Origin: a virus
Length of the DNA: 21,829 nt
IMG/VR virus record: IMGVR_UViG_3300042387_002754
Location: 1-21,829 of that record
Direction: 5' to 3' (one strand)
Shown in pieces: positions 14,666 through 19,886 of the stretch. Each line of letters starts with the position of its first letter. Position 1 is the first letter of the stretch. The notes beneath the pieces are model-generated. The model was not told the origin of the DNA and did no database searches. It saw nothing but the letters and a program-made list of their open reading frames with translations. The position numbers were made by a program, and so were the translations under genes.

Positions 14666-14927
14666 ACATAGCCTCCTGAAAAAGCCGTTTTGTTCTCTTA
14701 TCTCGAACAGCTATCTTGGCTTTTATTATTGATTGTCTCACTATTTGCCGGACTCTCTCCTTGCATATTTTATATTTCTTCCCAATAGCTTTGAGAGTCT
14801 TTGAAGGTTTTCCATCAAGCCCAAATCTAAGATTTAAAATATCATAATCTCTTACTGATAATGTTTCTTTGGATGTTCTAATAACATCCTCAAGAATCCA
14901 GAGAGTTTTTGTTATGTTAGTAATCAT
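14649..14927 (-). CDS. Minimal sigma70 region-4 protein
   Basis: 92 residues from ATG at 14927, with a strong SD (GGGGGAGG) and ATGA overlap. Residues 22-72 follow region 4 of sigma70 factors: 'TLSVRDYDILNLRFGLDGKPSKTLKAIGKKYKICKERVRQIVRQSIIKAK'. It keeps the LRFGL turn, the TL-x-x-IG helix and the ERVRQI recognition helix that contacts -35 elements. Regions 1-3 are absent, so it cannot act as a full sigma factor. It may bind DNA alone or with RNA polymerase, as some phage co-activators or anti-sigma-like factors do. The gene is clearly AT-richer than the flanking replication genes, which points to recent acquisition. It is a candidate regulator of the late genes. Confidence 0.82.
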   Translation of the reverse strand: MITNITKTLWILEDVIRTSKETLSVRDYDILNLRFGLDGKPSKTLKAIGKKYKICKERVRQIVRQSIIKAKIAVRDKRTKRLFQEAMYANPR

Positions 14928-15283
14928 ATTCCTCCCCCTTTAATTCCAAATCTAACGGCTTCAGATTTCCAGAAATCTAACCTCTCGCGCGCCTGTCTAA
15001 GCATTCGGCAAACATGTTTTTCGTTATTTGTTTGCGATGTATGATGATAACCAGCGGCAAAGGCTGATAGTGTAATTTGAACCCCCATTTTCCTTGCTGC
15101 TTCGATGAACCTTTCAGCGCTCCCAAAACCTATTCCTAGACCTCTAATCGAGCTTGGGTTTTTTTCTAAATCCTGAACTGTAAAAACTTCCTGATCCGCA
15201 AAACGAGCAATCCATTTATCTTGCATTTTTTTTGTGGTTCCCATTTTGGGAACATTTGCAATTATGTCGCGTAAGGAGTTCAT
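14924..15283 (-). CDS. Hypothetical protein with possible helix-hairpin-helix
   Basis: 119 residues. The start is ATG at 15283, which shares one base with the upstream stop (TGATG); a longer reading to 15478 shadows the DUF1351-like gene. The segment 'VQDLEKNPSSIRGLGIGFGSAERFIEAARKMG' (about 39-70) has the spacing of a helix-hairpin-helix DNA-binding element, with GLGIGFGSA as the hairpin. The C-terminal part is basic (CRMLRQARERLDFWKSEAVRFGIKGGG). AT-rich like the adjacent sigma-like gene, so the two may have arrived together. DNA binding is my inference. Confidence 0.65.
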   Translation of the reverse strand: MNSLRDIIANVPKMGTTKKMQDKWIARFADQEVFTVQDLEKNPSSIRGLGIGFGSAERFIEAARKMGVQITLSAFAAGYHHTSQTNNEKHVCRMLRQARERLDFWKSEAVRFGIKGGGI

Positions 15284-16026
15284 CAGTAATCGTATTCCTC
15301 CACCTTCACCGGACCGGCCACCCGGACGATGGCCGCTGCCTCTTGCCAAACGCGAAGACCTGGGATTTTTGCCCCCATCTTCACCACGGCACGGATGGCA
15401 GCGTTGTTTGGCGTCACCACACAGAGTTCTGGGCGAGCGGCATAGAGAGCGGCGATGTCCACCACCTCGAATTTCCAACTCGTCCGGCTCGTGATCCCCT
15501 CTGGCCTTGGCCCCTCGGCATTGATTGCAGCCAGTTGAGACGCCGCGATTTTATCCGCTGCCTCGGCACGGGCGGCATCTGCTGCCTCCTCATCGCCATT
15601 GGCAACGGCTTCTGCCTGCTTGGCGGTCATCTCCGCGATGGCATCTGCCTGTGCCTTGGCCGCTTCCTCGCGTTCCTTTTCAGCCTTCCGGCGTTGGGCT
15701 TCTTGGTAAGAGCCAACAATCACCGAGAGGCGTTTGGCCTCCGACTCCAGCGATGTCAGGTAATCCTTCGCCACCGCATCGATCCGCCGGCCAACCTCGA
15801 GCACCGGCGCCTTCACCTCCTTGCGGCTATCCTCCACCGAACGGGTTAGCGCCTTGAGCTTCGTCAAAGCTGCCGCCGCCGAGTCCAAGTCAGCCACCGA
15901 GGCAATCGCCTTGATGCGCCCGCTCGCCTCCAACGCCAATGTTCTGGCGTTGAAGGCTGCCACGGACAACTCGATCTGCGGGCTTGGAAGACTGCCCGAG
16001 ACAACGATTTCAAGTGTGTCGCTCAT
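15283..16026 (-). CDS. DUF1351-like coiled-coil phage protein
   Basis: 247 residues from ATG at 16026, overlapping the previous stop by 4 bp. Residues ~20-110 form helices with 'LTKLKALTRSVEDSRKEVKAPVLEVGRRIDAVAKDYLTSLESEAKRLSVIVGSY', the pattern of DUF1351-type proteins encoded in phage recombination operons. A long Ala/Glu/Lys-rich coiled coil follows (about 108-165). The C-terminal domain 'RTSWKFEVVDIAALYAARPELCVVTPNNAAIRAVVKMGAKIPGLRVWQE' is characteristic of the same group. Such proteins sit beside single-strand annealing or ssDNA-binding proteins, and here it adjoins an OB-fold-like candidate. The exact role in the family is not settled. Confidence 0.75.
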   Translation of the reverse strand: MSDTLEIVVSGSLPSPQIELSVAAFNARTLALEASGRIKAIASVADLDSAAAALTKLKALTRSVEDSRKEVKAPVLEVGRRIDAVAKDYLTSLESEAKRLSVIVGSYQEAQRRKAEKEREEAAKAQADAIAEMTAKQAEAVANGDEEAADAARAEAADKIAASQLAAINAEGPRPEGITSRTSWKFEVVDIAALYAARPELCVVTPNNAAIRAVVKMGAKIPGLRVWQEAAAIVRVAGPVKVEEYDY

Positions 16027-16349
16027 AGATCGAACTCCTTCTGAGCGGGGTCTTGCACATAGGCTTCGGCCTCGTCCGAGGTTTTCACCGCATAGCTCAA
16101 CTTTGTTTTCACAATGCGAGACGGGCCTGAGTGGTCGAGCTTGACGGACAAGCTCACGCTGCCCGTGGCATCCTCGCTCTCAGCCACCGCCTGTTGAATG
16201 CCAGCCCAGTGAGTTTCGAGGAGGGAATTGACCAGCGCTGTCACACGCTGGAATTCCACCTCATTGTAATCCATCGCGGCGAACGCCGCCGTCGCGTCAA
16301 TCGTCTCACCCCCTGCGGTGCGGATTTCCACTTTGGTTGCGGCACCCAT
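16023..16349 (-). CDS. Phage hypothetical protein in recombination block
   Basis: 108 residues from ATG at 16349, with 4-bp or shorter overlaps on both sides. The N-terminal half is helical (VEFQRVTALVNSLLETHWAGIQQAVAESEDATG). The C-terminal half is a beta-prone module (SVSLSVKLDHSGPSRIVKTKLSYAVKTSDEAEAYVQDPAQKEFDL) of a type I associate with small proteins next to phage ssDNA-binding genes. No catalytic or metal-binding residues stand out. Its neighbours suggest a partner for DNA recombination or replication. Confidence 0.72.
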   Translation of the reverse strand: MGAATKVEIRTAGGETIDATAAFAAMDYNEVEFQRVTALVNSLLETHWAGIQQAVAESEDATGSVSLSVKLDHSGPSRIVKTKLSYAVKTSDEAEAYVQDPAQKEFDL

Positions 16350-17089
16350 TAGTATTCCTCCCCGGCTGTGGCCGCTGCTAATTCCTCCTGGGCACGCTTG
16401 AGCGCCTTCACGAGCCGCTGATCGGCGGCAGTCGTTCCGGCATTCGGCACCCAGTTCTTGTTCAGCTTCTCGATGGCCTCAGGATCGAGGTCGCGCACTT
16501 CCACGCCGGAGAATTTTCCGACATGAACCTTCACGGTCGCCCAGTCATCACCGGCTTGCGTTGTATCGACCGCCTCGGCTTCACGCACCGGCTCCGTGGG
16601 ATTTGCTGCCCCGCGATAGCTGGCCTCCTCGCCCTTGGCTTCACGGTCCTTTTTGCGTGTAAATTTGCCCGAGGGCTTCAGCGGATCGTTGCCCTTGTAA
16701 GGCACGCAGGCCACAATGCTTGCGTAGGTATTCCCGTTCTCAGCGTGTTCATGGATGATCGTCACTTGTCCGGCCTTGCCAAGAAGAAGCGCCTCGGTAT
16801 CGAACTCCGCTTCCTCCGCCGCTGTCAGGTCACGCCCGAACCACTGGCGCAGGAACTTGCGAAAGTTCGCCTTCTCGTTGAGCGATGGGGTAAACCCACG
16901 ACTCCACACGCATTGACGACTCCCATCCTCACGCGCCGGGGCATCCGTCTCGAAAACAAGGCGGAAAACCTCACTCTCGCCGTATTTCCCACTCTGCTTC
17001 ACCAGTGGGGTCACATCCACGCACGCCGCGCGAAATGTCCCCTCGTCATGCGGGTTAAAGGACCCGCCGCCTCTTTTTGTCAGTTTCAT
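16349..17089 (-). CDS. Putative phage ssDNA-binding protein, OB-fold-like
   Basis: 246 residues from ATG at 17089. The first ~130 residues read as a beta-rich domain with 'FNPHDEGTFRAACVDVTPLVKQSGKYGESEVFRLVFETDA', then 'NFRKFLRQWFGRDLTAAEEAEFDTEALLLGKAGQVTIIHEHAENGNTYASIVACVPY', the arrangement of phage replication-associated OB-fold proteins. A Lys/Glu-rich linker (about 135-175) and an acidic C-terminus ending in 'ATAGEEY' follow; an acidic tail is usual in single-strand binding proteins that recruit partners. Placement next to the DUF1351-like gene supports a recombination or replication role. I cannot assign a named family with certainty. Confidence 0.68.
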   Translation of the reverse strand: MKLTKRGGGSFNPHDEGTFRAACVDVTPLVKQSGKYGESEVFRLVFETDAPAREDGSRQCVWSRGFTPSLNEKANFRKFLRQWFGRDLTAAEEAEFDTEALLLGKAGQVTIIHEHAENGNTYASIVACVPYKGNDPLKPSGKFTRKKDREAKGEEASYRGAANPTEPVREAEAVDTTQAGDDWATVKVHVGKFSGVEVRDLDPEAIEKLNKNWVPNAGTTAADQRLVKALKRAQEELAAATAGEEY

Positions 17090-17183
17090 ATTATTCGCCT
17101 AATAAATCGCGGCTGTTGTTGTGTTTGCCCTCGCCGCGCCGCCGCACCGCGCCGCTCGGGGAATTTCCGGGGTGGAAAATTGT

Positions 17184-17333
17184 TCAATCCTCGTCGTCGA
17201 ACTCTTCCCATCGGCGTCTCCGCTCTTGGAAGTCACGGAGTTCGTTGCGGTAGCTATCGCGGCCCAGCATGTAGCAGGCGAAGCATGAGCCGAGCGTCAG
17301 CACGGCGATGGAAATGGCCAGCGTGGCGCTCAT
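17184..17333 (-). CDS. 49-residue mini-protein with N-terminal membrane segment
   Basis: ATG at 17333 overlaps the stop of the upstream minus-strand ORF (ATGA), with GGAAGGAG as SD. Residues 3-23 are hydrophobic (ATLAISIAVLTLGSCFACYML), followed by a highly charged tail (RDSYRNELRDFQERRRRWEEFDDED). This predicts a single-pass inner-membrane protein with a cytoplasmic charged tail. Mini-proteins of this shape in early phage operons often act on host membrane targets, but no function can be assigned. The 94-bp gap after it (17090-17183) is GC-rich and holds no gene. Confidence 0.65.
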   Translation of the reverse strand: MSATLAISIAVLTLGSCFACYMLGRDSYRNELRDFQERRRRWEEFDDED

Positions 17334-17893
17334 AGTGCGGCTCCTTCCGTCTTGCAAAACGGCCCCACTCCGCCACCATCCACACCGTGATTAGTGAAAT
17401 TCAAACCGCCTTTGCCGCACTCCATTCCGCCACGCAGGTAGTCAGTACTCTTTCCAGCCTCCATACCGAGGCCCGCGTCACTGAAGCCGTAAGCGAGATA
17501 ACGAAGCGCCTCATCGAGGCTCAAGCGGCGGTAATGGACGCCAATAAGCGCATAGTGGAACTCGAAGATTCGGAACGCCAGGCGCGCCAGAAGCTGATGG
17601 ACCTTGAAAACTGGCAGGATGAGGCCGGGCGCTACCACCTTCACGAAGTGGTTCCCGGTATTTTTTTCTACGCCGTAAAGGAAACGCATCGGGGCAGCGA
17701 CCCATTTCATTACCTTTGCCCCAACTGCTTTGTGGGCAAACAAAAAAGCATCATGCAACGGCCAACGAACTCCAGCCTGGAGTATCAATGTCCGGCCTGC
17801 TCCTACAAGGCCCGCACCCAAAGCCCCCCGAAACGCGAACCCACCGTGCTCCGCTCCCAAGGGTTTCTCGGCAGTTACTGATTGCGCGCTCAT
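17330..17893 (-). CDS. Long minus-strand ORF antisense to the zinc-ribbon gene
   Basis: 187 codons from ATG at 17893. The ORF has the operon's usual signals at both ends: SD GGGGAGG before an ATGA-type start, and a 3' end carrying GGAAGGAG plus an ATGA overlap for the 49-residue mini-protein. The interior lies antisense, codon on codon, to the plus-strand gene 17387-17881, which looks like the true coding sequence. The predicted protein (MSAQSVTAEKPLGAEHGGF...) matches nothing I know. It may be translated mainly to keep coupling through the operon, or only its ends may be real remnants. Confidence 0.35.
   Translation of the reverse strand: MSAQSVTAEKPLGAEHGGFAFRGALGAGLVGAGRTLILQAGVRWPLHDAFLFAHKAVGAKVMKWVAAPMRFLYGVEKNTGNHFVKVVAPGLILPVFKVHQLLARLAFRIFEFHYALIGVHYRRLSLDEALRYLAYGFSDAGLGMEAGKSTDYLRGGMECGKGGLNFTNHGVDGGGVGPFCKTEGAAL
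17387..17881 (+). CDS. Coiled-coil and zinc-ribbon phage protein, opposite strand
   Basis: 164 residues. The only usable start is GTG at 17387; the frame is closed at 17333-17335 and no SD is visible. Residues ~1-75 form a coiled coil (EAVSEITKRLIEAQAAVMDANKRIVELEDSERQARQKLMDLENW). A domain follows with 'RYHLHEVVPGIFFYAVKE...DPFHYLCPNCFVGKQKSIMQ' and 'YQCPACSYKA', giving zinc-binding Cys 111/114 and 135/138. This combination is a recurring type of small phage and prophage protein of unknown role. It runs against every neighbour and is completely covered by an open minus-strand frame, so it would need its own promoter. Confidence 0.68.
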   Translation: MISEIQTAFAALHSATQVVSTLSSLHTEARVTEAVSEITKRLIEAQAAVMDANKRIVELEDSERQARQKLMDLENWQDEAGRYHLHEVVPGIFFYAVKETHRGSDPFHYLCPNCFVGKQKSIMQRPTNSSLEYQCPACSYKARTQSPPKREPTVLRSQGFLGSY

Positions 17894-18108
17894 TTCTTCC
17901 TCCCCTTCTTTGTCCGGGGTTGTGGAGGCTCAGGAAACCGCGCCCAAAAGAGAGGCGCATCTGGCAGGCGGTCGGCGGAAATGTCCCGCCATGTTTCCCC
18001 GTCCAGAAATCCGGTTGTGACATCCCCGTCCTCGAGGGCGAGGATCACCGTCTCGTCGGCGTCCGGAAGCTCGTCGGTGGACGCGATCCATTCGATGGTG
18101 GAGGTCAT
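17890..18108 (-). CDS. DUF551-like small phage protein
   Basis: 72 residues from ATG at 18108, chosen because the SD GGGAGAGCGAAATGA spans the upstream stop; an ATG at 18132 is the alternative. The sequence 'TIEWIASTDELPDADETVILALEDGDVTTGFLDGETWRD...APLFWARFPEPPQP' follows DUF551: an opening 'W-I-s-x-x-d-x-LPd', a central 'G-y/f-x-d-x-x-W', and a closing 'W-x-x-x-PePP'. The C-terminus is basic (RTKKGRKK). DUF551 proteins are common in early regions of temperate phages; their function is unknown. Confidence 0.8.
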   Translation of the reverse strand: MTSTIEWIASTDELPDADETVILALEDGDVTTGFLDGETWRDISADRLPDAPLFWARFPEPPQPRTKKGRKK

Positions 18109-18626
18109 TTCGCTCTCCCTTCCAGTTTGCAAGCCTCAGTCAATTCAGGGCGAAAGCTGGTAGATAGAGCTTCCGCTTCCTCCAGAGAACCCACTACTTG
18201 CACTTCATGCCGACATTTCGCCTCCCCTTTCTCCGTTGACGCATCCGCAGCGCATCCCATAGCCTGCGCCCAGTTATGGGAACCAAACTCGCAGGGATCA
18301 AAGTCGGGCAGTTGAAGGCAGAGCTGGAGGGTTGGCCGGAGGACATGGAACTCACATTTGGAGGTTTCACATTTTATCGCCTCAAGCAGCGCGGTCCGAA
18401 ATTGCTCCAGATGGAGTTCAATCAGACGGTCTATCTTGATAGCGAGGGGATAGTCCGGGTGGGCGAGCACGACATTCTGCCTCGGGAACTCCCCGGTTCT
18501 GGCAGTAATTAAGGCCGCCAGCACATTTTGCCCGGTAGTCTGCGGGTAATAGGAGGCATCCATGCGGCCATCGATCATTTCGAGCGCACCACCGGAAGGG
18601 ATTGGGATTCTGAGTGAGTGGGTCAT
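18105..18626 (-). CDS. Minus-strand ORF with operon signals, antisense to a plus-strand gene
   Basis: 173 residues from ATG at 18626, preceded by GGAGGAGGCGAAATGA, one of the best starts in the window. Its last codons (LEGRAK) carry the SD for the DUF551-like gene. The N-terminal ~38 residues (MTHSLRIPIPSGGALEMIDGRMDASYYPQTTGQNVLAAL) and the C-terminal ~50 (MGCAADASTEKGEAKCRHEVQVVGSLEEAEALSTSFRPELTEACKLEGRAK) look plausible as protein. The middle lies antisense to the plus-strand gene 18276-18512. One interpretation is a single 173-residue protein; another is two short genes split by the inverted one, the second starting at ATG 18260. Function unknown. Confidence 0.5.
   Translation of the reverse strand: MTHSLRIPIPSGGALEMIDGRMDASYYPQTTGQNVLAALITARTGEFPRQNVVLAHPDYPLAIKIDRLIELHLEQFRTALLEAIKCETSKCEFHVLRPTLQLCLQLPDFDPCEFGSHNWAQAMGCAADASTEKGEAKCRHEVQVVGSLEEAEALSTSFRPELTEACKLEGRAK
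18276..18512 (+). CDS. Small conserved-type phage protein, opposite strand
   Basis: 78 residues from ATG at 18276. The sequence 'LAGIKVGQLKAELEGWPEDMELTFGGFTFYRLKQRGPKLLQMEFNQTVYLDSEGIVRV' resembles a known style of small phage proteins: an 'L-x-x-x-L-x-x-x-P-x-D' helix followed by '(F/I)-x-GG-x-x-FYR-x-K-x-RG-x-x-L-x-Q-x-EFN-x-x-VY'. No SD precedes it, though a TTGACG at 18236-18241 could be a -35, which would give an almost leaderless transcript. It is read against the operon and lies inside the open frame 18105-18626. The protein-like character favours this strand; the translation signals favour the other. Confidence 0.6.
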   Translation: MGTKLAGIKVGQLKAELEGWPEDMELTFGGFTFYRLKQRGPKLLQMEFNQTVYLDSEGIVRVGEHDILPRELPGSGSN

Positions 18627-18880
18627 TTCGCCTCCTCCACGAGTTTGACTTTCAGCGAGGCGCTCCCGACCGGACGCACCTCGGCGACCAGTTGCAGAAT
18701 CTGATAAGTCGCAGACGATGCGGCATCCCGATCTTTTAGCGGCGTGTCTGAATTTTCCCACCAGTCCGCAAAATCCTTGCGTATGAATGCTTCCGCCCCT
18801 GCGCGGGTCTCGTAGGGGCCGAAAATGTTCATCATCCCGACCTTCTCGGCCTCCGTGTCTATGACATAGAACGCGCTCAT
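18623..18880 (-). CDS. Small hypothetical early protein
   Basis: 85 residues from ATG at 18880, overlapping both neighbours by 4 bp. It begins 'MSAFYVIDTEAEKVGMMNIFGPYETRAGAEAFIRKDFADWWENSDTPLKDRD' and ends 'SLKVKLVEEAK', where the last four codons hold the GGAGGAGGCGAAATGA junction. The pattern 'YVID...GPY-x-T-x-A-x-AE-x-FI' suggests a compact alpha/beta fold of the kind that reports a value or label for display, common in small phage ORFs of unknown function. No membrane or DNA-binding motif is seen. Confidence 0.72.
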   Translation of the reverse strand: MSAFYVIDTEAEKVGMMNIFGPYETRAGAEAFIRKDFADWWENSDTPLKDRDAASSATYQILQLVAEVRPVGSASLKVKLVEEAK

Positions 18881-19080
18881 CGTATTGCCCCCTTTGCGTC
18901 AGGAATCGAATAAATCTCAAGGCAATCCCCGACTTGGCGCGTAAAAGCCGTTCTTCCCTCTGCTTTAGCTATTTTGCTCAACCCCTCTGCAATGTCTGCA
19001 AAGTAACTCACGGAAACTGGGCACTTAATCTTCGCCATCACCCACTCCGTGTTCTCTGTGCTTTCTGTGGTTAAACTCAT
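18877..19080 (-). CDS. Small protein with TTE-repeat N-terminus
   Basis: 67 residues if started at ATG 19080, which overlaps the previous stop (ATGA). Residues 2-11 (SLTTESTENT) come from the dispersed repeat. The alternative start, ATG at 19038 (MAKIKCPVSVSYF), has the repeat's own GGAG as SD and gives 53 residues, and I think it is the ancestral one. The core 'MAKIKCPVSVSYFADIAEGLSKIAKAEGRTAFTRQVGDCLEIYSIPDAKGAIR' is not recognised. The repeat appears to have been placed at a gene junction without breaking translation. Confidence 0.6.
   Translation of the reverse strand: MSLTTESTENTEWVMAKIKCPVSVSYFADIAEGLSKIAKAEGRTAFTRQVGDCLEIYSIPDAKGAIR
19043..19075 (-). repeat. Dispersed TTE-type repeat, copy 3
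   Basis: On the minus strand it reads AACCACAGAAAGCACAGAG and continues to AACACGGAG. It is the most diverged of the three copies. It is translated as LTTESTENTE, and its terminal CGGAG sits at SD distance from ATG 19038, as copy 2 does for the helicase. Confidence 0.82.
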
Positions 19081-19202
19081 CGTGTCCGCTCCCCCCATGT
19101 CGTGACCCAGTATGTTGCCACCCCCAGCGCGAGGGCTGGGCCGACAGCGCGGATAAAGTCCCACGCGAATTGCAGTTGTCTGATTACTTGTTCGTGTTCC
19201 AT
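19077..19202 (-). CDS. 41-residue mini-protein with one membrane segment
   Basis: ATG at 19202 lies 3 bp after the upstream stop; the TGA overlaps the next start (ATGA). The sequence MEHEQVIRQLQFAWDFIRAV is followed by GPALALGVATYWVTTWGERTR, so residues ~14-35 are a hydrophobic helix with a charged N-terminus and a basic C-terminus. It is a likely single-pass membrane peptide. Start and stop fit the coupled chain exactly, which supports translation despite the size. Function unknown; toxin-like, holin-like or host-modulating roles are all possible by size alone. Confidence 0.55.
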   Translation of the reverse strand: MEHEQVIRQLQFAWDFIRAVGPALALGVATYWVTTWGERTR

Positions 19203-19205
19203 AAA

Positions 19206-19343
19206 TTATCTTTCGAGAGAGACATGCGCGGCTTGAACGCCGTGCTTTTGAAAAAACTTGATGCGGGCATCCCCGAACCCGCAGGCGCGGATCGTCTCGG
19301 TGATGTCTCCCGACTGGCAGAGGTAGAAGCGGGGGGATTTCAT
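19206..19343 (-). CDS. 45-residue protein after the HTH gene
   Basis: ATG at 19343 overlaps the HTH stop (ATGA). The protein begins MKSPRFYLCQSGDITETIRA and ends GVQAAHVSLER. At the same position relative to a paralogous HTH gene at the right edge, the integrase starts with MKARYFVS. The two junctions and first residues are alike (MKSPRFYL against MKARYFVS), so this ORF may be the stub of a duplicated HTH-integrase junction. It is otherwise unrecognised. Confidence 0.45.
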   Translation of the reverse strand: MKSPRFYLCQSGDITETIRACGFGDARIKFFQKHGVQAAHVSLER

Positions 19344-19543
19344 TTCGCGGGCCTCCGGTTCGATGTCTCGCCGATGCGGGCGGACCACCATTGATTGAGC
19401 GACTCGGTAAAAATCCTCCACCCGCCGCGATTCCCCAGCGGCTTGGTTGCCGAGAAGCTCCCCTTGTAAATGTGCATCTTGATCGTCCAAGCGCAGGCCC
19501 CGGTTAGCTCGCACGCCTCCTTGATGGTCATCGTGCCTTTCAT
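19340..19543 (-). CDS. Excisionase/MerR-type HTH DNA-binding protein
   Basis: 67 residues from ATG at 19543, overlapping the ribbon-helix-helix stop by 4 bp. 'MTIKEACELTGACAWTIKMHIYKGSFSATKPLGNRGGWRIFTESLNQWW' has the helix-turn-helix and short wing of excisionase-like or HTH_17 proteins (helix 1 about 6-14, recognition helix about 17-26, wing around GGWRI). The C-terminus WWSARIGETSNRRPAK matches the end of a second gene at the right edge (21778-21829) except at three positions. Paralogues at the two ends of the control region suggest one directs excision and the other transcription (inference). Confidence 0.75.
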   Translation of the reverse strand: MKGTMTIKEACELTGACAWTIKMHIYKGSFSATKPLGNRGGWRIFTESLNQWWSARIGETSNRRPAK

Positions 19544-19710
19544 TTTGCGGCCTCCTTTGTCTCAACATCCCGGCGAAGCAGGTCGCGAAGGTATTCGCTA
19601 AATGTTGAATATTTCCCCTGCATCCTTTCCTGAGCGGCTTCGCGCAGGCTGTTTGGGATACGGAATCCGATGTGCTGGGTGTCGATTGCTTCTTCTGTTT
19701 CCGTTTGCAT
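19540..19710 (-). CDS. Ribbon-helix-helix regulator, first gene of the minus-strand early operon
   Basis: 56 residues from ATG at 19710; a GTG at 19737 would add nine residues but would be read through the operator palindrome. 'HIGFRIPNSLREAAQERMQGKYSTFSEYLRDLLRRDVET' is a ribbon-helix-helix: a beta strand (HIGFRIP), helix A (NSLREAAQERM), a turn and helix B (TFSEYLRDLLRRD). These proteins are dimers that bind short inverted repeats. A perfect 10-bp inverted repeat ends one base before its ATG, so autorepression is likely. It is divergent from another RHH gene at 19887, forming a likely lysis-lysogeny type switch. Confidence 0.78.
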   Translation of the reverse strand: MQTETEEAIDTQHIGFRIPNSLREAAQERMQGKYSTFSEYLRDLLRRDVETKEAAK

Positions 19711-19737
19711 GTGCACAAATCTGTAAAATTTGTGCAC
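19711..19737. promoter_or_regulatory. Operator-like perfect inverted repeat
   Basis: GTGCACAAAT (19711-19720) and ATTTGTGCAC (19728-19737) are exact reverse complements separated by 7 bases. The element directly abuts the minus-strand RHH start codon at 19710, covering the place an SD would occupy. A related, imperfect pair, GCGCACAAA (19840-19848) and TTTGTTGCGC (19858-19867), lies before the divergent gene. Confidence 0.75.
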
Positions 19738-19756
19738 AAAAAATAAAAGAAAAAAT

Positions 19757-19786
19757 TTTACAGGGGTAGGGACTACACCCCATAAT
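19757..19786 (+). promoter_or_regulatory. Sigma70-like promoter with dyad in the spacer
   Basis: TTTACA at 19757-19762 and CATAAT at 19781-19786 are separated by 18 bp, a good match to -35 and -10 boxes for the plus-strand RHH gene. The spacer carries GGGGT-N9-ACCCC (19763-19781), an inverted repeat that would place a bound repressor across the promoter. Transcription would begin near 19793, leaving a leader of about 90 bases. Confidence 0.6.
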
Positions 19787-19872
19787 TTTCTCTTGACATG
19801 CCCATTCTATGCGGGTCTGCGGGCCGATATATTTTTTTTGCGCACAAAAGAAATTTATTTGTTGCGCGTTTG

Positions 19873-19886
19873 TTCACACTGGTGAA
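19873..19886 (+). promoter_or_regulatory. Small dyad abutting a start codon
   Basis: TTCAC-ACTG-GTGAA ends immediately before ATG 19887 and includes the only weak SD candidate (GGTGAA). It could be a translational or DNA operator; a chance occurrence cannot be excluded for arms of five bases. Confidence 0.35.

Noticed and set aside
16523-17335. 270-codon plus-strand ORF
   Set aside because: Antisense to the OB-fold-like gene and the 49-residue mini-protein; Arg/Cys-rich with no protein-like pattern.
18105-18920. Extension of the 18105-18626 ORF to 18920
   Set aside because: The added part shadows the 85-residue gene 18623-18880, while the ATG at 18626 has a strong SD and ATGA overlap.
19793-19798. 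TTGACA on the plus strand before the RHH gene as a -35 box
   Set aside because: No acceptable -10 box lies 16-19 bp downstream; the TTTACA/CATAAT pair just upstream is better.
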